A DNA stretch of 64,000 bases from JAPLKX01 sp035530195 (GTDB lineage Bacteria; Hydrogenedentota; Hydrogenedentia; Hydrogenedentales; SLHB01): assembly GCA_035530195.1 (NCBI GenBank), contig DATKVG010000181.1, forward strand, positions 1 to 64,000. Direction: 5' to 3'. Below the pieces are notes generated by a model that worked only from the letters and a program-made list of their open reading frames with translations, made no database searches and was not told the DNA's origin. Position 1 is the first letter of the stretch. Every line of letters begins with the position of its first letter. This document shows positions 33,058-41,368 of the stretch, piece by piece. The position numbers were made by a program, and so were the translations under genes.

Positions 33058-34262
33058 TCGCCGTCTCAGTGGTATCTGTGCCCGTCTTTTATTACGGCTA
33101 CTGGAAGGAAGACGAGATCGCGGTGACGGCGGCCACGCTCAGCCGCGGCAAGGTTGAGCAGACGGTGTCGGCGATTTCGGCGGGGACGGTCAAGCCGAAA
33201 CTGGAATCCATGGTGGCTTCGGCCCTGATGGGGAAAATCAGGGCGATCCCGCAAAAAGAAGGGGCTCGCGTGAAGCAGGGCGACCTCCTGATCGAGATGG
33301 AGCACGCGGAGTTTGACGCGCAGGTTGAACTGGCCGAGGCCAACCTCCGTGCGGGGGAGTTCAGGCTCGAACAGGCCAAGATCGGCGCGCGTATAGCCGA
33401 GGAGGTGGCCGTTTCCCGAGTGAGCCAGGCCGCCGCACAACTCGCCCAGGCCGCGCGCAACCTCGAGCGCATCCAGGCGCTCCTCGATCAGCAGGCCATC
33501 TCGCAAAGCGAAATGGACAAGGTCAACCTCGCCTACCGCGTTGCCAAGGAAGATCACTCCGCCGCGCTCGCCAACCAGCAGCAAAACCTTGTGCGGCAGG
33601 AAGAAATCAAATCCGCCGCCGCCGGCATCGAGCAGCTTGAGTCGGCGGTGGACGTGGCACGGGAATTGCGGGACAAGGCGTTTGTCCGAGCGCCATTTGA
33701 CGGAGTGATCGCGAAGGTCAACGCGGAAGTGGGGGAGGCGGTCGCCATGGGGATGCCGCTGCTCAAACTGGTTGCAGACAGCGATTTGTTTGTCAAGGCG
33801 CCGTTTGACGAGGCCAATGCGTCGCAGATCCAGATTGGGCAGAAAGCCCGAGTAAACGTCGACGCCTACCGCGGTGTTGATTTTGCCGGGGAAGTGACGT
33901 TTATCTCGCCCACGGTGACGCTCAATCCCGATCTGAGCAGAACGCTCGATATTGACGTCAAAATTGCCGAAGGCCAGGACAAATTCGTCGCAGGGATGTC
34001 GGCCGACGTCATCATTATTGTTCAGCAGAAGGAAGATGTCCTGTTTGTCCCGAGCGAGGCGCTGGTGCGGGAAGAAACGGCGTACGTCATTGAAAAGGGC
34101 CGCGCGGCCCGGCGCCAGGTGAAGATTGGCATTGGCAACACCTACACGCGCGAAGTGCTCGGCGGCCTCGAGGAAGGCGAGACGCTGATCACGACGGTGA
34201 CGGAAAAAGGCCTGCGGGACGGTGTGCGCATCCGTGTGGTGGATTCGCTGGACGACCTATGA
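33006..34262 (+). CDS. Periplasmic adaptor (MacA/HlyD-like membrane fusion protein)
   Basis: 418 residues. One N-terminal anchor (AFGWLIAVSVVSVPVFYYG) is followed by split lipoyl/biotinyl halves (VASALMGKIRAIPQKEGARVKQGD; KAFVRAPFDGVIAKVNAEVGEA), a coiled-coil hairpin of alternating AxLxxAxxxL, then a beta-barrel region (GQKARVNVDAYRGVDFAG). It joins the ABC permease to an outer-membrane channel. The gene starts inside the ATPase gene and its stop overlaps the permease start as ATGA, so the three are translationally coupled. The likely duct is the orphan TolC at 1045-2646 (inference). Confidence 0.93.
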   Translation: MADPKRKRVGRTAFGWLIAVSVVSVPVFYYGYWKEDEIAVTAATLSRGKVEQTVSAISAGTVKPKLESMVASALMGKIRAIPQKEGARVKQGDLLIEMEHAEFDAQVELAEANLRAGEFRLEQAKIGARIAEEVAVSRVSQAAAQLAQAARNLERIQALLDQQAISQSEMDKVNLAYRVAKEDHSAALANQQQNLVRQEEIKSAAAGIEQLESAVDVARELRDKAFVRAPFDGVIAKVNAEVGEAVAMGMPLLKLVADSDLFVKAPFDEANASQIQIGQKARVNVDAYRGVDFAGEVTFISPTVTLNPDLSRTLDIDVKIAEGQDKFVAGMSADVIIIVQQKEDVLFVPSEALVREETAYVIEKGRAARRQVKIGIGNTYTREVLGGLEEGETLITTVTEKGLRDGVRIRVVDSLDDL

Positions 34263-35473
34263 GCTTCTTCGAGAGCATTTTTGTAGCGCTTCGGTCGCTT
34301 TCGCAGAACAAGGTACGTTCATTCCTGACGACGCTGGGCGTCATCATCGGCGTGATGTCGGTCATCCTGCTGATCTCGCTGGGGGAAGCCGCCCAAGCCT
34401 ATATTGAAAAAGAATTTGCGGGGATGGGCAGCAACGTCATCATCATCTCGCCCGGAAAGCAGGAAACGACCTCGGACATGTTCGTGATCACCGCGGGCAG
34501 TTTCCACAAGCTCACACATGAGAACGCCAAAGAGGTCAAGCGCAAGGCGCGTGGCGTGAAAGGCGTGTCGGGGAACGTGTTCGGTGCGGGTCAGATCCGG
34601 TACGGTGCGCGGCAGCGCAATTCACTCGTGATTGGCGTCACGGAAGATTTTGATGAGATCCGGCAGTTGGTTACGCAGGTGGGCCGGTTTATCAACGCGC
34701 AAGACATCGAAAAAAACAACCGGGTCTGCGTGATCGGCAAGGCGCTTCGCCGCGAACTGTTCGGCAGCCAACCCGCCCTGAACGAAACCATATCGATCAA
34801 CCGGCGCAAACATACGATCATTGGAATTCTCGAAGAGCGCGGCATGATGTTGGGCATCAACCTCGACGACATTGCGATCATCCCGCTGCCCAGCGGCCAG
34901 CAGATGTTCAACGCGGGGGGCGATGAACTGTTCGAGATCGTGATCTCCGCCCGCAGCCCGGAAGATGTCAAGCCCGCCATCGCTTCGATTAAGGAAATCC
35001 TCACTGCGGCCCACGACTACGTCGAGGATTTCACCGTAACCGACCAGGACGGCATGATGGGTTCGTTCAGCAAGATTTTCGACATGCTGCGGTTCATGTT
35101 GGCGGGGATCGCGGGCATCAGCCTGCTGGTTGGCGGGATCGGCATCATGAACATCATGCTCGTTTCCGTGCGCGAGCGCATCAAGGAGGTCGGCATCCGA
35201 AAAGCCGTGGGCGCCAAGCGACAGGACATTGGCCTCCAGTTTCTGATCGAGGCGGTAACGCTGAGCGTGTGCGGCGGGATGATCGGTGTCGGCATAGGAT
35301 GGCTGGGCACGATCGCTATTAAGTTTATCTACCCGAGCCTGCCGGTGGTGCTGTCGATGTGGTCGGTTATGGTTGCGTTTACGTTCAGCCTCAGCGTCGG
35401 CGTGTTTTTTGGCGTGTACCCCGCGCTCAAGGCCGCCAGTGTCGACCCCGTCGAAGCGCTGCGGTACGAGTAG
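34259..35473 (+). CDS. MacB-like ABC permease (FtsX/MacB_PCD)
   Basis: 404 residues: a first transmembrane helix (VRSFLTTLGVIIGVMSVILLISLG), a large periplasmic MacB_PCD domain (about 50-270), then three helices with GIAGISLLVGGIGIMNIMLVSVRERIKEVGIRKA split around the EVGIRKAVGAKR coupling motif. This is the type VII (mechanotransmission) ABC fold. The gene is coupled by ATGA to the adaptor upstream. It probably moves a lipoprotein, peptide or small amphiphile from the periplasm outward; the cargo is unknown. Confidence 0.95.
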   Translation: MSFFESIFVALRSLSQNKVRSFLTTLGVIIGVMSVILLISLGEAAQAYIEKEFAGMGSNVIIISPGKQETTSDMFVITAGSFHKLTHENAKEVKRKARGVKGVSGNVFGAGQIRYGARQRNSLVIGVTEDFDEIRQLVTQVGRFINAQDIEKNNRVCVIGKALRRELFGSQPALNETISINRRKHTIIGILEERGMMLGINLDDIAIIPLPSGQQMFNAGGDELFEIVISARSPEDVKPAIASIKEILTAAHDYVEDFTVTDQDGMMGSFSKIFDMLRFMLAGIAGISLLVGGIGIMNIMLVSVRERIKEVGIRKAVGAKRQDIGLQFLIEAVTLSVCGGMIGVGIGWLGTIAIKFIYPSLPVVLSMWSVMVAFTFSLSVGVFFGVYPALKAASVDPVEALRYE

Positions 35474-35478
35474 CCGCC

Positions 35479-35847
35479 ATGATTGTCGGGGTTGGGGTCG
35501 ACATGGTCGAGGTTGCCGACGTCGAGCGGCGGCTCCGGCGCGAAACTTTTCTGAACATCTTCAGCGATGCGGAACGGGCGCACGCCGACTCGTTGCCGCG
35601 CCAGCGGGCGGAGATTCTCGCCGCCCGATTCGCCGCCAAGGAGGCGTTCGGCAAAGCCGTCGGTACCGGCCTGCGTGTCGGCTGGGATTTGCGCGACATC
35701 GAGGTTGTCCACGATTCCGCCGGGCGGCCGGGCATTGAATTGGGACGGTCGCTCAGGGACATCTTGCCGCCGGGGGCGCAAGTTCACCTCTCGATCTCGC
35801 ACATCAAGACGCACGCGGTCGCTGTGGTCGTGATCGAAGCGGAATAG
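35479..35847 (+). CDS. acpS: Holo-[acyl-carrier-protein] synthase
   Basis: 122-residue AcpS, which transfers phosphopantetheine from CoA to acyl carrier protein in fatty acid synthesis. Signature motifs are intact: IVGVGVDMVEVADVERRL at the start with the metal-binding Asp, then LAARFAAKEAFGKAVGTG with the catalytic Glu and Lys. Length matches the 120-130 norm. The start is the ATG at 35479, five bases after the permease stop; the longer open frame overlaps the permease and is rejected. No other lipid gene is near, so the link with the export operon is positional only. A 9-bp repeat follows. Confidence 0.96.
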   Translation: MIVGVGVDMVEVADVERRLRRETFLNIFSDAERAHADSLPRQRAEILAARFAAKEAFGKAVGTGLRVGWDLRDIEVVHDSAGRPGIELGRSLRDILPPGAQVHLSISHIKTHAVAVVVIEAE

Positions 35848-35853
35848 GACCTA

Positions 35854-35885
35854 TCAGACGGATCGGACCGATCGGACGGATCGGG
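35854..35885. repeat. 9-bp tandem repeat (GATCGGACG type), copy A
   Basis: About three and a half alternating units of GATCGGACC/GATCGGACG lie six bases after the acpS stop. The same motif, as ATCCGACGG units, follows two other genes (49017-49049 and 50843-50883). Because the motif reads similarly on both strands, it can fold into short hairpins. Confidence 0.75.
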
Positions 35886-35939
35886 CGTATGAAGACCGTG
35901 GCGGTTCCGAAGTAGGGGCGCCTCGCAGCGGTGCTTTGC

Positions 35940-38900
35940 TCAGAACTTCACCTTCAGTGTCCTGATCTCGAACGGCTTCACGTACAATCGCACCGTGTTG
36001 CCATCGATGTTCAGCGGCGAGACGTTTTCTTCCATGAGATCGCACTCGCTGACTCGGCGGGGTTTTCGCCAGAACGTCACTGCCACGTCGCCCCGCTGGC
36101 CGTACGCTTCGTAAAGCCTCACGATAAGCGCTTTGGAGTCTTCGCATTTCTTGACGGTGTCGATGACGACGTTGTCCGCGTCGACGGTTACGAAACAGCC
36201 CGTCGCCGGCAGGGGCCCTTTCGCGCTTGGCGCGTCCAGCGCGAGCACGCGCTCGTTCAGTTGGAACGCCTGCTGGACGGTGCCGTTGCGCCAGCTCCAT
36301 GCGTGCGGGTACAGCGAGTAGGTGAACTGGTGCTCGCACTCATCCGCCGTCGGGTCGGGATCGACGGGCGATCGCAGCAGCGAGAGCCGCATCAGGTTAT
36401 CTTTGATGTCGTAGCCGTACTTGCAGTCGTTCAGCAGGCTGACGCCGTAGTCGCCCTCGGAGAGGTCGGCCCATTTGTGTGCCGGGACCTCGAACCGGGC
36501 GCGGTCGAAGTCGGTATTGTGATGCGTGGCCCGCTCGATTGCCGCAAACTGGATCTCGTATGCGGCGCGGCTCGACCGCACGTCCACCGGGAACGCCGCC
36601 TTGAGCAGCACCCGCTTCTCCCGCCAGTCCACGTGCGTCACAAAATCCAGGCGCGGCGCGTTGGCATACATCGTGACTTCCTGCGTGATGACGCTGCGCT
36701 CGGTTTTGCGCACGAACCGCACCGACGCGCGCAGCGGGCCCTGCTCGGCCACCTCGATCTGCGCCGGGCCCGGCTCCCATATCACGTCTTCGAAATTCGG
36801 GTCGATGTCCCATGCGTCGTTGCCGTGCGGCCGGTCTTCGAACAGTTGGAGCACGTTTGCGCGTTCACCGGCCGGAACGGCCTCGCGCTCCTCGGTCTTG
36901 TCGTAGACGCTCGTCAGCGCGCCTTGCTTGTCCAGCTTGACGCGCAGGAAATTGTTCTCGATCTTGCGCGGCGAGATGCGCAGCCCGGTGTTCTTAATCT
37001 CCGCTTTACGCTCGACCAGCCTGTAAACGGCGTAGCCGAGCGGCGGCAGGTCGTGCGCCTCGAACAGCAGGTCGGACGGTCCGACGACTTGGTGCGGCAC
37101 GGGTTTGCCCGCCTGGTCGCGGACGTGGAACTCGCCAGTAGGCAGCGGGAGCGATACGTGCGCCACGTCGTCGCGCACCCAGGACAGCGTGTTGAACACC
37201 AGGATTGCTTCGCCATCCCCGGATGTGTCGATCTTGGTCCCGAGGTGCGCAAGCGCTTCGGCACGGGCTTCCGCGGCGAGTGTTTTTGCCTCGGCGTAGT
37301 TGATCTCGGTTTGCACGTAGACCTCATGGATCGACGAGCCGGGCAGGATGTCGTGGAACTGGTTTGTCAGTACGATTTTCCATGCGTCGTGCAGTTTTTT
37401 GGCGTTGTACGGCCCGCCGTGCGCGAGCGACATGCTGCTGATCAGTTCGGCCTGCCGCAGCAGGAACTCGCACTTGCGGTTGTTGCGTTTTGTCCGCGCC
37501 TGGGAGGTTTGGCAGCCGCGGTGATACTCGAGATACAGTTCGTTGTTGTACACGGGCAGGTCGGCGTGCTGGGCTTGCTCGGTAATCCTCTCGATGCAAT
37601 CCTGCATCCGGCCGTGCGAGCATTTGGGCATCCCCACGATGTTGCCCAGCCGCCGGCCGTACTCGAGCATATCGAGGGTGGGGCCGCCGCCGCCGTCGCC
37701 CCAACCGTACGGGAACGGCGCCTCGTGGATCCGTTCTTTCTGCTTGAGCTTTTTCCAGTGGTCGAGGAGGTCCTGCGGCTTTACATTGCCGTTGTAGTTG
37801 CCCGGCGGCATCAGGCCGAGCACGCGGGTGCCGTCCGCGCCTTCCCACTCGAAGGTGCTGTACGGGAAGTCGGTGTAGCGGTTCCAGGAGAGTTTCGTGG
37901 TCACGAACGTGTCGATCTGCGCCTTTTTGAGGATCTGCGGCAACGCCCACGAATAGCCGAACGCGTCCGGCAGCCACGCGGTCCGCGACTGTACGCCGAA
38001 ATGATCGCGGAACCACCGGTTGCCGTAGAGGAGTTGACGTACCAGTGATTCGCCGGATGGCACGTTGCAGTCGCACTCGACCCACATCGCCCCGAACGGT
38101 TCCCACCGGCCTTCTTTCACGCGCGCTTTGATCCGCGCGAACAGTTCCGGGTAGTGCTGCTCGATCCACTCGTACTGCACGGGCTGGCTGGCCATGAACA
38201 CGAACTCGGGATACCGCTCCATGTAGTTGAGCACGGTCGAGAACGTCCTGGCGCATTTGCGCCGTGTCTCGCGCAACGGCCACAGCCACGCGGTGTCGAT
38301 GTGGGACTGGCCGGTCAGCGTCAATTCGCCCAGCCCGTAGCTGGCCTCGAACTTCTTTAGCCACACACCCATCAAGTCTCGCGCCCGGATCAGGGATCTG
38401 AAGTAGGCCGGTTCACCCTTGTGCTGCATGTCGACGAATTGCATCGTGTTCAGCAGCAGCGACATCATCTGACGGCGCGGGGTGCAATTGGGGTCAAGCT
38501 GTTCGCACACGTCCAGCAGGACTTTGCAGTCGTAGTAGAAGTCCCATGTGGCCGGGTTCATCACGGCGAGATCGGCGTACTCGAAATAGTGGTATTCGTC
38601 AAACCGGACACTGGGCACCGATTCGAGCATGATCTCGAACGACTCGCCGCCGCGGGCCTTGTCGGTCAGGTAAAGCTCGTCGCGGTTCGGGTCGAGCCCC
38701 TGGAACGGCTGCCCGTTCACGTAGGCCAGCGATTCGCCCCCCGGACGAACCAGCGCCAGCACCCGGCGCCCTTTCATCGACTCCGGCACACGCGCCGTCA
38801 TCCGGAACCACGTCGTCTGGTCGAACCCGCCCCAGCGGCCGTGCACCGCGAACGGTTTCCAGCCTGACCGCGGCATTCGCTCGGGCCCGCGCCCCGTCCC

Positions 38901-39023
38901 CGTCACCACGGACTGAATTTTGCCGATCGGCGTTCGCTGCTCATATATGGTCTCGGCGATCTCGAGCAACCGCGCCCGGATCTGCTCGGCTTGCAACCGC
39001 CGTTCGGCATCAAAATCAGGCAT
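35940..39023 (-). CDS. Glycoside hydrolase family 38 alpha-mannosidase
   Basis: 1027-residue GH38 enzyme that removes alpha-mannose residues from glycans. Typical text is GQSHIDTAWLWPLRETRRK (zinc His/Asp), GAMWVECDCNVPSGESLVRQL (zinc Asp region), and ARTAWLPDAFGYSWALPQIL. The catalytic nucleophile Asp is most likely in LPDAFGYSWALP by family alignment. The middle three-helix and long C-terminal beta-sandwich regions are present (VDWREKRVLLKAAFPVDV). The start follows GAGGAAGG. There is no signal peptide, so it is probably cytoplasmic, working on imported oligosaccharides. It stands alone on its strand with a palindrome next to it. Confidence 0.95.
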   Translation of the reverse strand: MPDFDAERRLQAEQIRARLLEIAETIYEQRTPIGKIQSVVTGTGRGPERMPRSGWKPFAVHGRWGGFDQTTWFRMTARVPESMKGRRVLALVRPGGESLAYVNGQPFQGLDPNRDELYLTDKARGGESFEIMLESVPSVRFDEYHYFEYADLAVMNPATWDFYYDCKVLLDVCEQLDPNCTPRRQMMSLLLNTMQFVDMQHKGEPAYFRSLIRARDLMGVWLKKFEASYGLGELTLTGQSHIDTAWLWPLRETRRKCARTFSTVLNYMERYPEFVFMASQPVQYEWIEQHYPELFARIKARVKEGRWEPFGAMWVECDCNVPSGESLVRQLLYGNRWFRDHFGVQSRTAWLPDAFGYSWALPQILKKAQIDTFVTTKLSWNRYTDFPYSTFEWEGADGTRVLGLMPPGNYNGNVKPQDLLDHWKKLKQKERIHEAPFPYGWGDGGGGPTLDMLEYGRRLGNIVGMPKCSHGRMQDCIERITEQAQHADLPVYNNELYLEYHRGCQTSQARTKRNNRKCEFLLRQAELISSMSLAHGGPYNAKKLHDAWKIVLTNQFHDILPGSSIHEVYVQTEINYAEAKTLAAEARAEALAHLGTKIDTSGDGEAILVFNTLSWVRDDVAHVSLPLPTGEFHVRDQAGKPVPHQVVGPSDLLFEAHDLPPLGYAVYRLVERKAEIKNTGLRISPRKIENNFLRVKLDKQGALTSVYDKTEEREAVPAGERANVLQLFEDRPHGNDAWDIDPNFEDVIWEPGPAQIEVAEQGPLRASVRFVRKTERSVITQEVTMYANAPRLDFVTHVDWREKRVLLKAAFPVDVRSSRAAYEIQFAAIERATHHNTDFDRARFEVPAHKWADLSEGDYGVSLLNDCKYGYDIKDNLMRLSLLRSPVDPDPTADECEHQFTYSLYPHAWSWRNGTVQQAFQLNERVLALDAPSAKGPLPATGCFVTVDADNVVIDTVKKCEDSKALIVRLYEAYGQRGDVAVTFWRKPRRVSECDLMEENVSPLNIDGNTVRLYVKPFEIRTLKVKF

Positions 39024-39134
39024 AAGTCCTTCCTCTCGTCGATAAAGGTAGAGGGAAGGATTTTAACAGGAGAAGGCTGGCGGATGGAATCAGCAGGTAC
39101 ATCTGCAAGTACAAGGGGCGCGGTTGCTGCATTC

Positions 39135-39186
39135 GTCTGGGACGCCCCCCACCACGCCTTTGGCGTGGCCGGGGGGCGTCCCAGAC
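39135..39186. repeat. GGGACGCCCCCC-family palindrome, third copy
   Basis: A nearly perfect hairpin: GTCTGGGACGCCCCCCACCA... (39135-39158), loop TTT, then the complementary arm at 39162-39186, with one mismatch and one bulge. The core GGGACGCCCCCC/GGGGGGCGTCCC is shared with 3955-3987 and 4056-4088. It lies between the mannosidase start and the lipoprotein stop. A degenerate partial relative may be at 32226-32243. Confidence 0.8.
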
Positions 39187-39222
39187 GGGTTCGACGAAAT
39201 CGGGCAAACAGTGCTTGATGGT

Positions 39223-39696
39223 TTATTGCTGTCTAACGGCGGTCGAGCCGTCGATGATGAGGTTGGTGCCGTCGAACGTGCCGGTCTTGACCGTGCCCAT
39301 CGCGTTGACTTCGATCTTGCCGTCGGCCAGCGTGTACTTGGCATCAAGCCCGTCGGGCGCGATTGATGCGAGCGCGCCGCCTTTTAGGGACACGGTGGTT
39401 GCGTCTTTGAAATTGGCGGTGAACTCGCCGATTTTCCAGGTCGAGCCGACCAGCGCGGCGGCGGCGGCGGCCGGCGCGGCCGGTTGAGCCGCCGTGTCAG
39501 GAGCGGGAGCCGCTTCGGGTGCCGGGGCGGGTGCCGGGGCGGGTTCAGCGGCGGGAGCGGGGGCCGCTGCGGGTGCGGGTTTCGGGAGGTCCGTCTTGGG
39601 CTGCGGAGTCGGCGGGGGCGCCGTTTCCGGATTGGAACATGCTGCAAAAATGGCCACCATCGCCAACACGAAACAAAGCAAACCGTAGTTTCTCAT
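39223..39696 (-). CDS. Small putative lipoprotein with a Pro-Ala linker
   Basis: 157 residues. A signal peptide ends in a lipobox (VAIFAACS; lipidated Cys20). Residues 24-80 are a Pro/Ala-rich spacer (PAPAPAPEAAPAPD) that would hold the domain away from the membrane. Residues 85-157 are a small beta-rich domain (VGSTWKIGEFTANF, then TVKTGTFDGTNLIIDGST) that looks like a META/lipocalin-like strand pattern. No named family. It lies in convergent or isolated context between the mannosidase and ftsA. Probably an outer-membrane-attached binding protein. Confidence 0.75.
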   Translation of the reverse strand: MRNYGLLCFVLAMVAIFAACSNPETAPPPTPQPKTDLPKPAPAAAPAPAAEPAPAPAPAPEAAPAPDTAAQPAAPAAAAAALVGSTWKIGEFTANFKDATTVSLKGGALASIAPDGLDAKYTLADGKIEVNAMGTVKTGTFDGTNLIIDGSTAVRQQ

Positions 39697-39791
39697 CGTT
39701 TACATCCTTCCATTTGTTGATTTCCCTTAGAAACACTTGAACATATGCTATCAAAAGGCGGCCAAAAGTTAAAACCGGGGATGGGAGACCA

Positions 39792-40035
39792 GAATCCGTA
39801 CGTAAGGTTGTCTCACATCGAAGCGAGACCTTGCTTGGGCCTGTAGTGGCAGGTGATTCCACGATCCCGGGGTATTGCTGTGAAGACAATGGGTCTCTTG
39901 ATACGACGCAGCGAGAGGGCAAGCGGCAAGATGCCGCTTCTACAATTGGCTGCAAACGTAGACGCCGCTTCTACAATTGGCTGCAAACGTAGATGCGGCA
40001 TCCTGCCGCGTTGCGCGTTTCTTACGTGCGGATTC
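39792..40035. repeat. MITE-like element with 15-bp terminal inverted repeats, copy 2
   Basis: 244 bp bounded by GAATCCGTACGTAAG (39792-39806) and CTTACGTGCGGATTC (40021-40035), inverted copies with one mismatch. The interior has an exact 31-bp tandem duplication with the phrase CGCTTCTACAATTGGCTGC, and palindromes around GGCAAGATGCC and GCGGCATCCTGCCGC. It ends eight bases before the ftsA stop. Copy 1 at 19841-19985 has lost an internal segment. Confidence 0.88.
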
Positions 40036-40043
40036 CGGTGAAA

Positions 40044-41330
40044 CTACCACCAGAAATATTTCTTCGCGCTTTTCCAGACTCTGCGGTACATGGGTGCGCC
40101 GGGGCCGTCGGTGTCGATTCGGCCGCTGCGCGCGGCCGCCCGATATACAAACGCGTGCTGTACCACGCCCACTGCCGCCGAATAAGCGGCTGTCCGAACA
40201 GCCGAGGGGGCAATCTCGAGCTTGGTGGGCATGCCTTTGCGCGCGCTCACCTGGAGGGCGCTTTTGGCCAGTTCGACGTGGTTTTTGATTTCGCTTGCCC
40301 CGCCCGTGAGCACAATGCCGCACACCAGGTTCTTAATCAGGCCGCGCGCTTGCAGGTACTGGCGCACCTTGGTCATCAGTTCGCGGGCGCGTTCGAAAAT
40401 GATCATCTCGACCTCGTTGCGCGTCACGATGCTGGGCGCGCCGGGGACGTTGGTTTTCAGCTTGATGGGCGTACCCGGATTGGCCGCGGGCGCCGTGGAT
40501 TCCTTTTCGTTGGCGCCGTCGGAAGCCACGAGGTCGTCCGACACGCCGTACGACATGATCAGTTCGTCGGCTTCTTCGAACGAGATGTGCAACCCTGCCG
40601 AGAGGTCGCGCGTCAGGTGGTAGCCGCCCCACTCGAAACACTGCGTCCCGAGTATGCGGTAGTCGCGGAACACGGCCAGCCCCGTGATGCTTCTGCCCAT
40701 ATCGAGCACGCCGACGCCCAGCTCCATTTCTTCCGGCGTCAGGCACCCCTGCGCGCTGGCCAGCGGCGTGAAAATGAAATCCTCGAGCGCGAGGCCCTGC
40801 GAATTTATGCAACCGGCGATGTTGTCGATGATGACGCTGGGGATCAGCGTGAAATGCACCCGCGTCTTGAGCACCTGGCCGCGGATGCCCATCGGGTCCA
40901 TGACGCGCAGATCGTCCACGTACCATTCCTGCGCCGTCACCGACGACGTCACCCGCTTGCCCGGCGCCAGGATGTCGTGCGAGGCGATGTTGAGCGCCTC
41001 GTTCATCTGCGGGGCCTCGACCACCTGGCTCTCGAGCTTTACGTTGCCTTCGCGGATGAACGTGTCGACGTTTTTGCCGTTAATCGCGCAGAACACCGAT
41101 TTCAGTGTCACTTGCGCCTCGTGTTCGGCGGCGGCCAGGGCCTTTTTGAGCGTCATTTGCGTGGCGTTGAGGTCTTGGATAACGCCCTGCGAGATGCATG
41201 CGCGCGACGGTTCGGCCCCGTGCCCGATGATCTGGATTGTCCCGTCGCTGTCCATGTGGGCGATCAGCACGCGGATCTCCCGCGAGCCGAAATCGATTAC
41301 GCCGACAACTTCACCCTTCCGCCGCACCAT
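40044..41330 (-). CDS. ftsA: Cell division protein FtsA
   Basis: 428-residue actin-like protein that links FtsZ filaments to the membrane. Phosphate-1 motif VIDFGSREIRVLIA, the SHS2 (1C) domain (SVFCAINGKNVDTFIREG), phosphate-2 motif GVGVLDMGRSITGLAVF and the adenosine motif GIVLTGGASEIKN are all clear. The last residues (RRVWKSAKKYFWW) fit the amphipathic membrane-targeting helix. It is not in the usual dcw cluster: no ftsZ, ftsQ or mur genes are nearby. A coiled-coil gene is immediately upstream in the same direction, and the MITE-like element touches its 3' end. Confidence 0.93.
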   Translation of the reverse strand: MVRRKGEVVGVIDFGSREIRVLIAHMDSDGTIQIIGHGAEPSRACISQGVIQDLNATQMTLKKALAAAEHEAQVTLKSVFCAINGKNVDTFIREGNVKLESQVVEAPQMNEALNIASHDILAPGKRVTSSVTAQEWYVDDLRVMDPMGIRGQVLKTRVHFTLIPSVIIDNIAGCINSQGLALEDFIFTPLASAQGCLTPEEMELGVGVLDMGRSITGLAVFRDYRILGTQCFEWGGYHLTRDLSAGLHISFEEADELIMSYGVSDDLVASDGANEKESTAPAANPGTPIKLKTNVPGAPSIVTRNEVEMIIFERARELMTKVRQYLQARGLIKNLVCGIVLTGGASEIKNHVELAKSALQVSARKGMPTKLEIAPSAVRTAAYSAAVGVVQHAFVYRAAARSGRIDTDGPGAPMYRRVWKSAKKYFWW

Positions 41331-41368
41331 TTACTCCTTTGCCGGCCCGTGCCGCCCCCAGCCCGGCA

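Noticed and set aside
35931..38048. 705-codon plus-strand frame opposite the GH38 gene
   Set aside because: Exactly antisense to the mannosidase, no recognisable motif.
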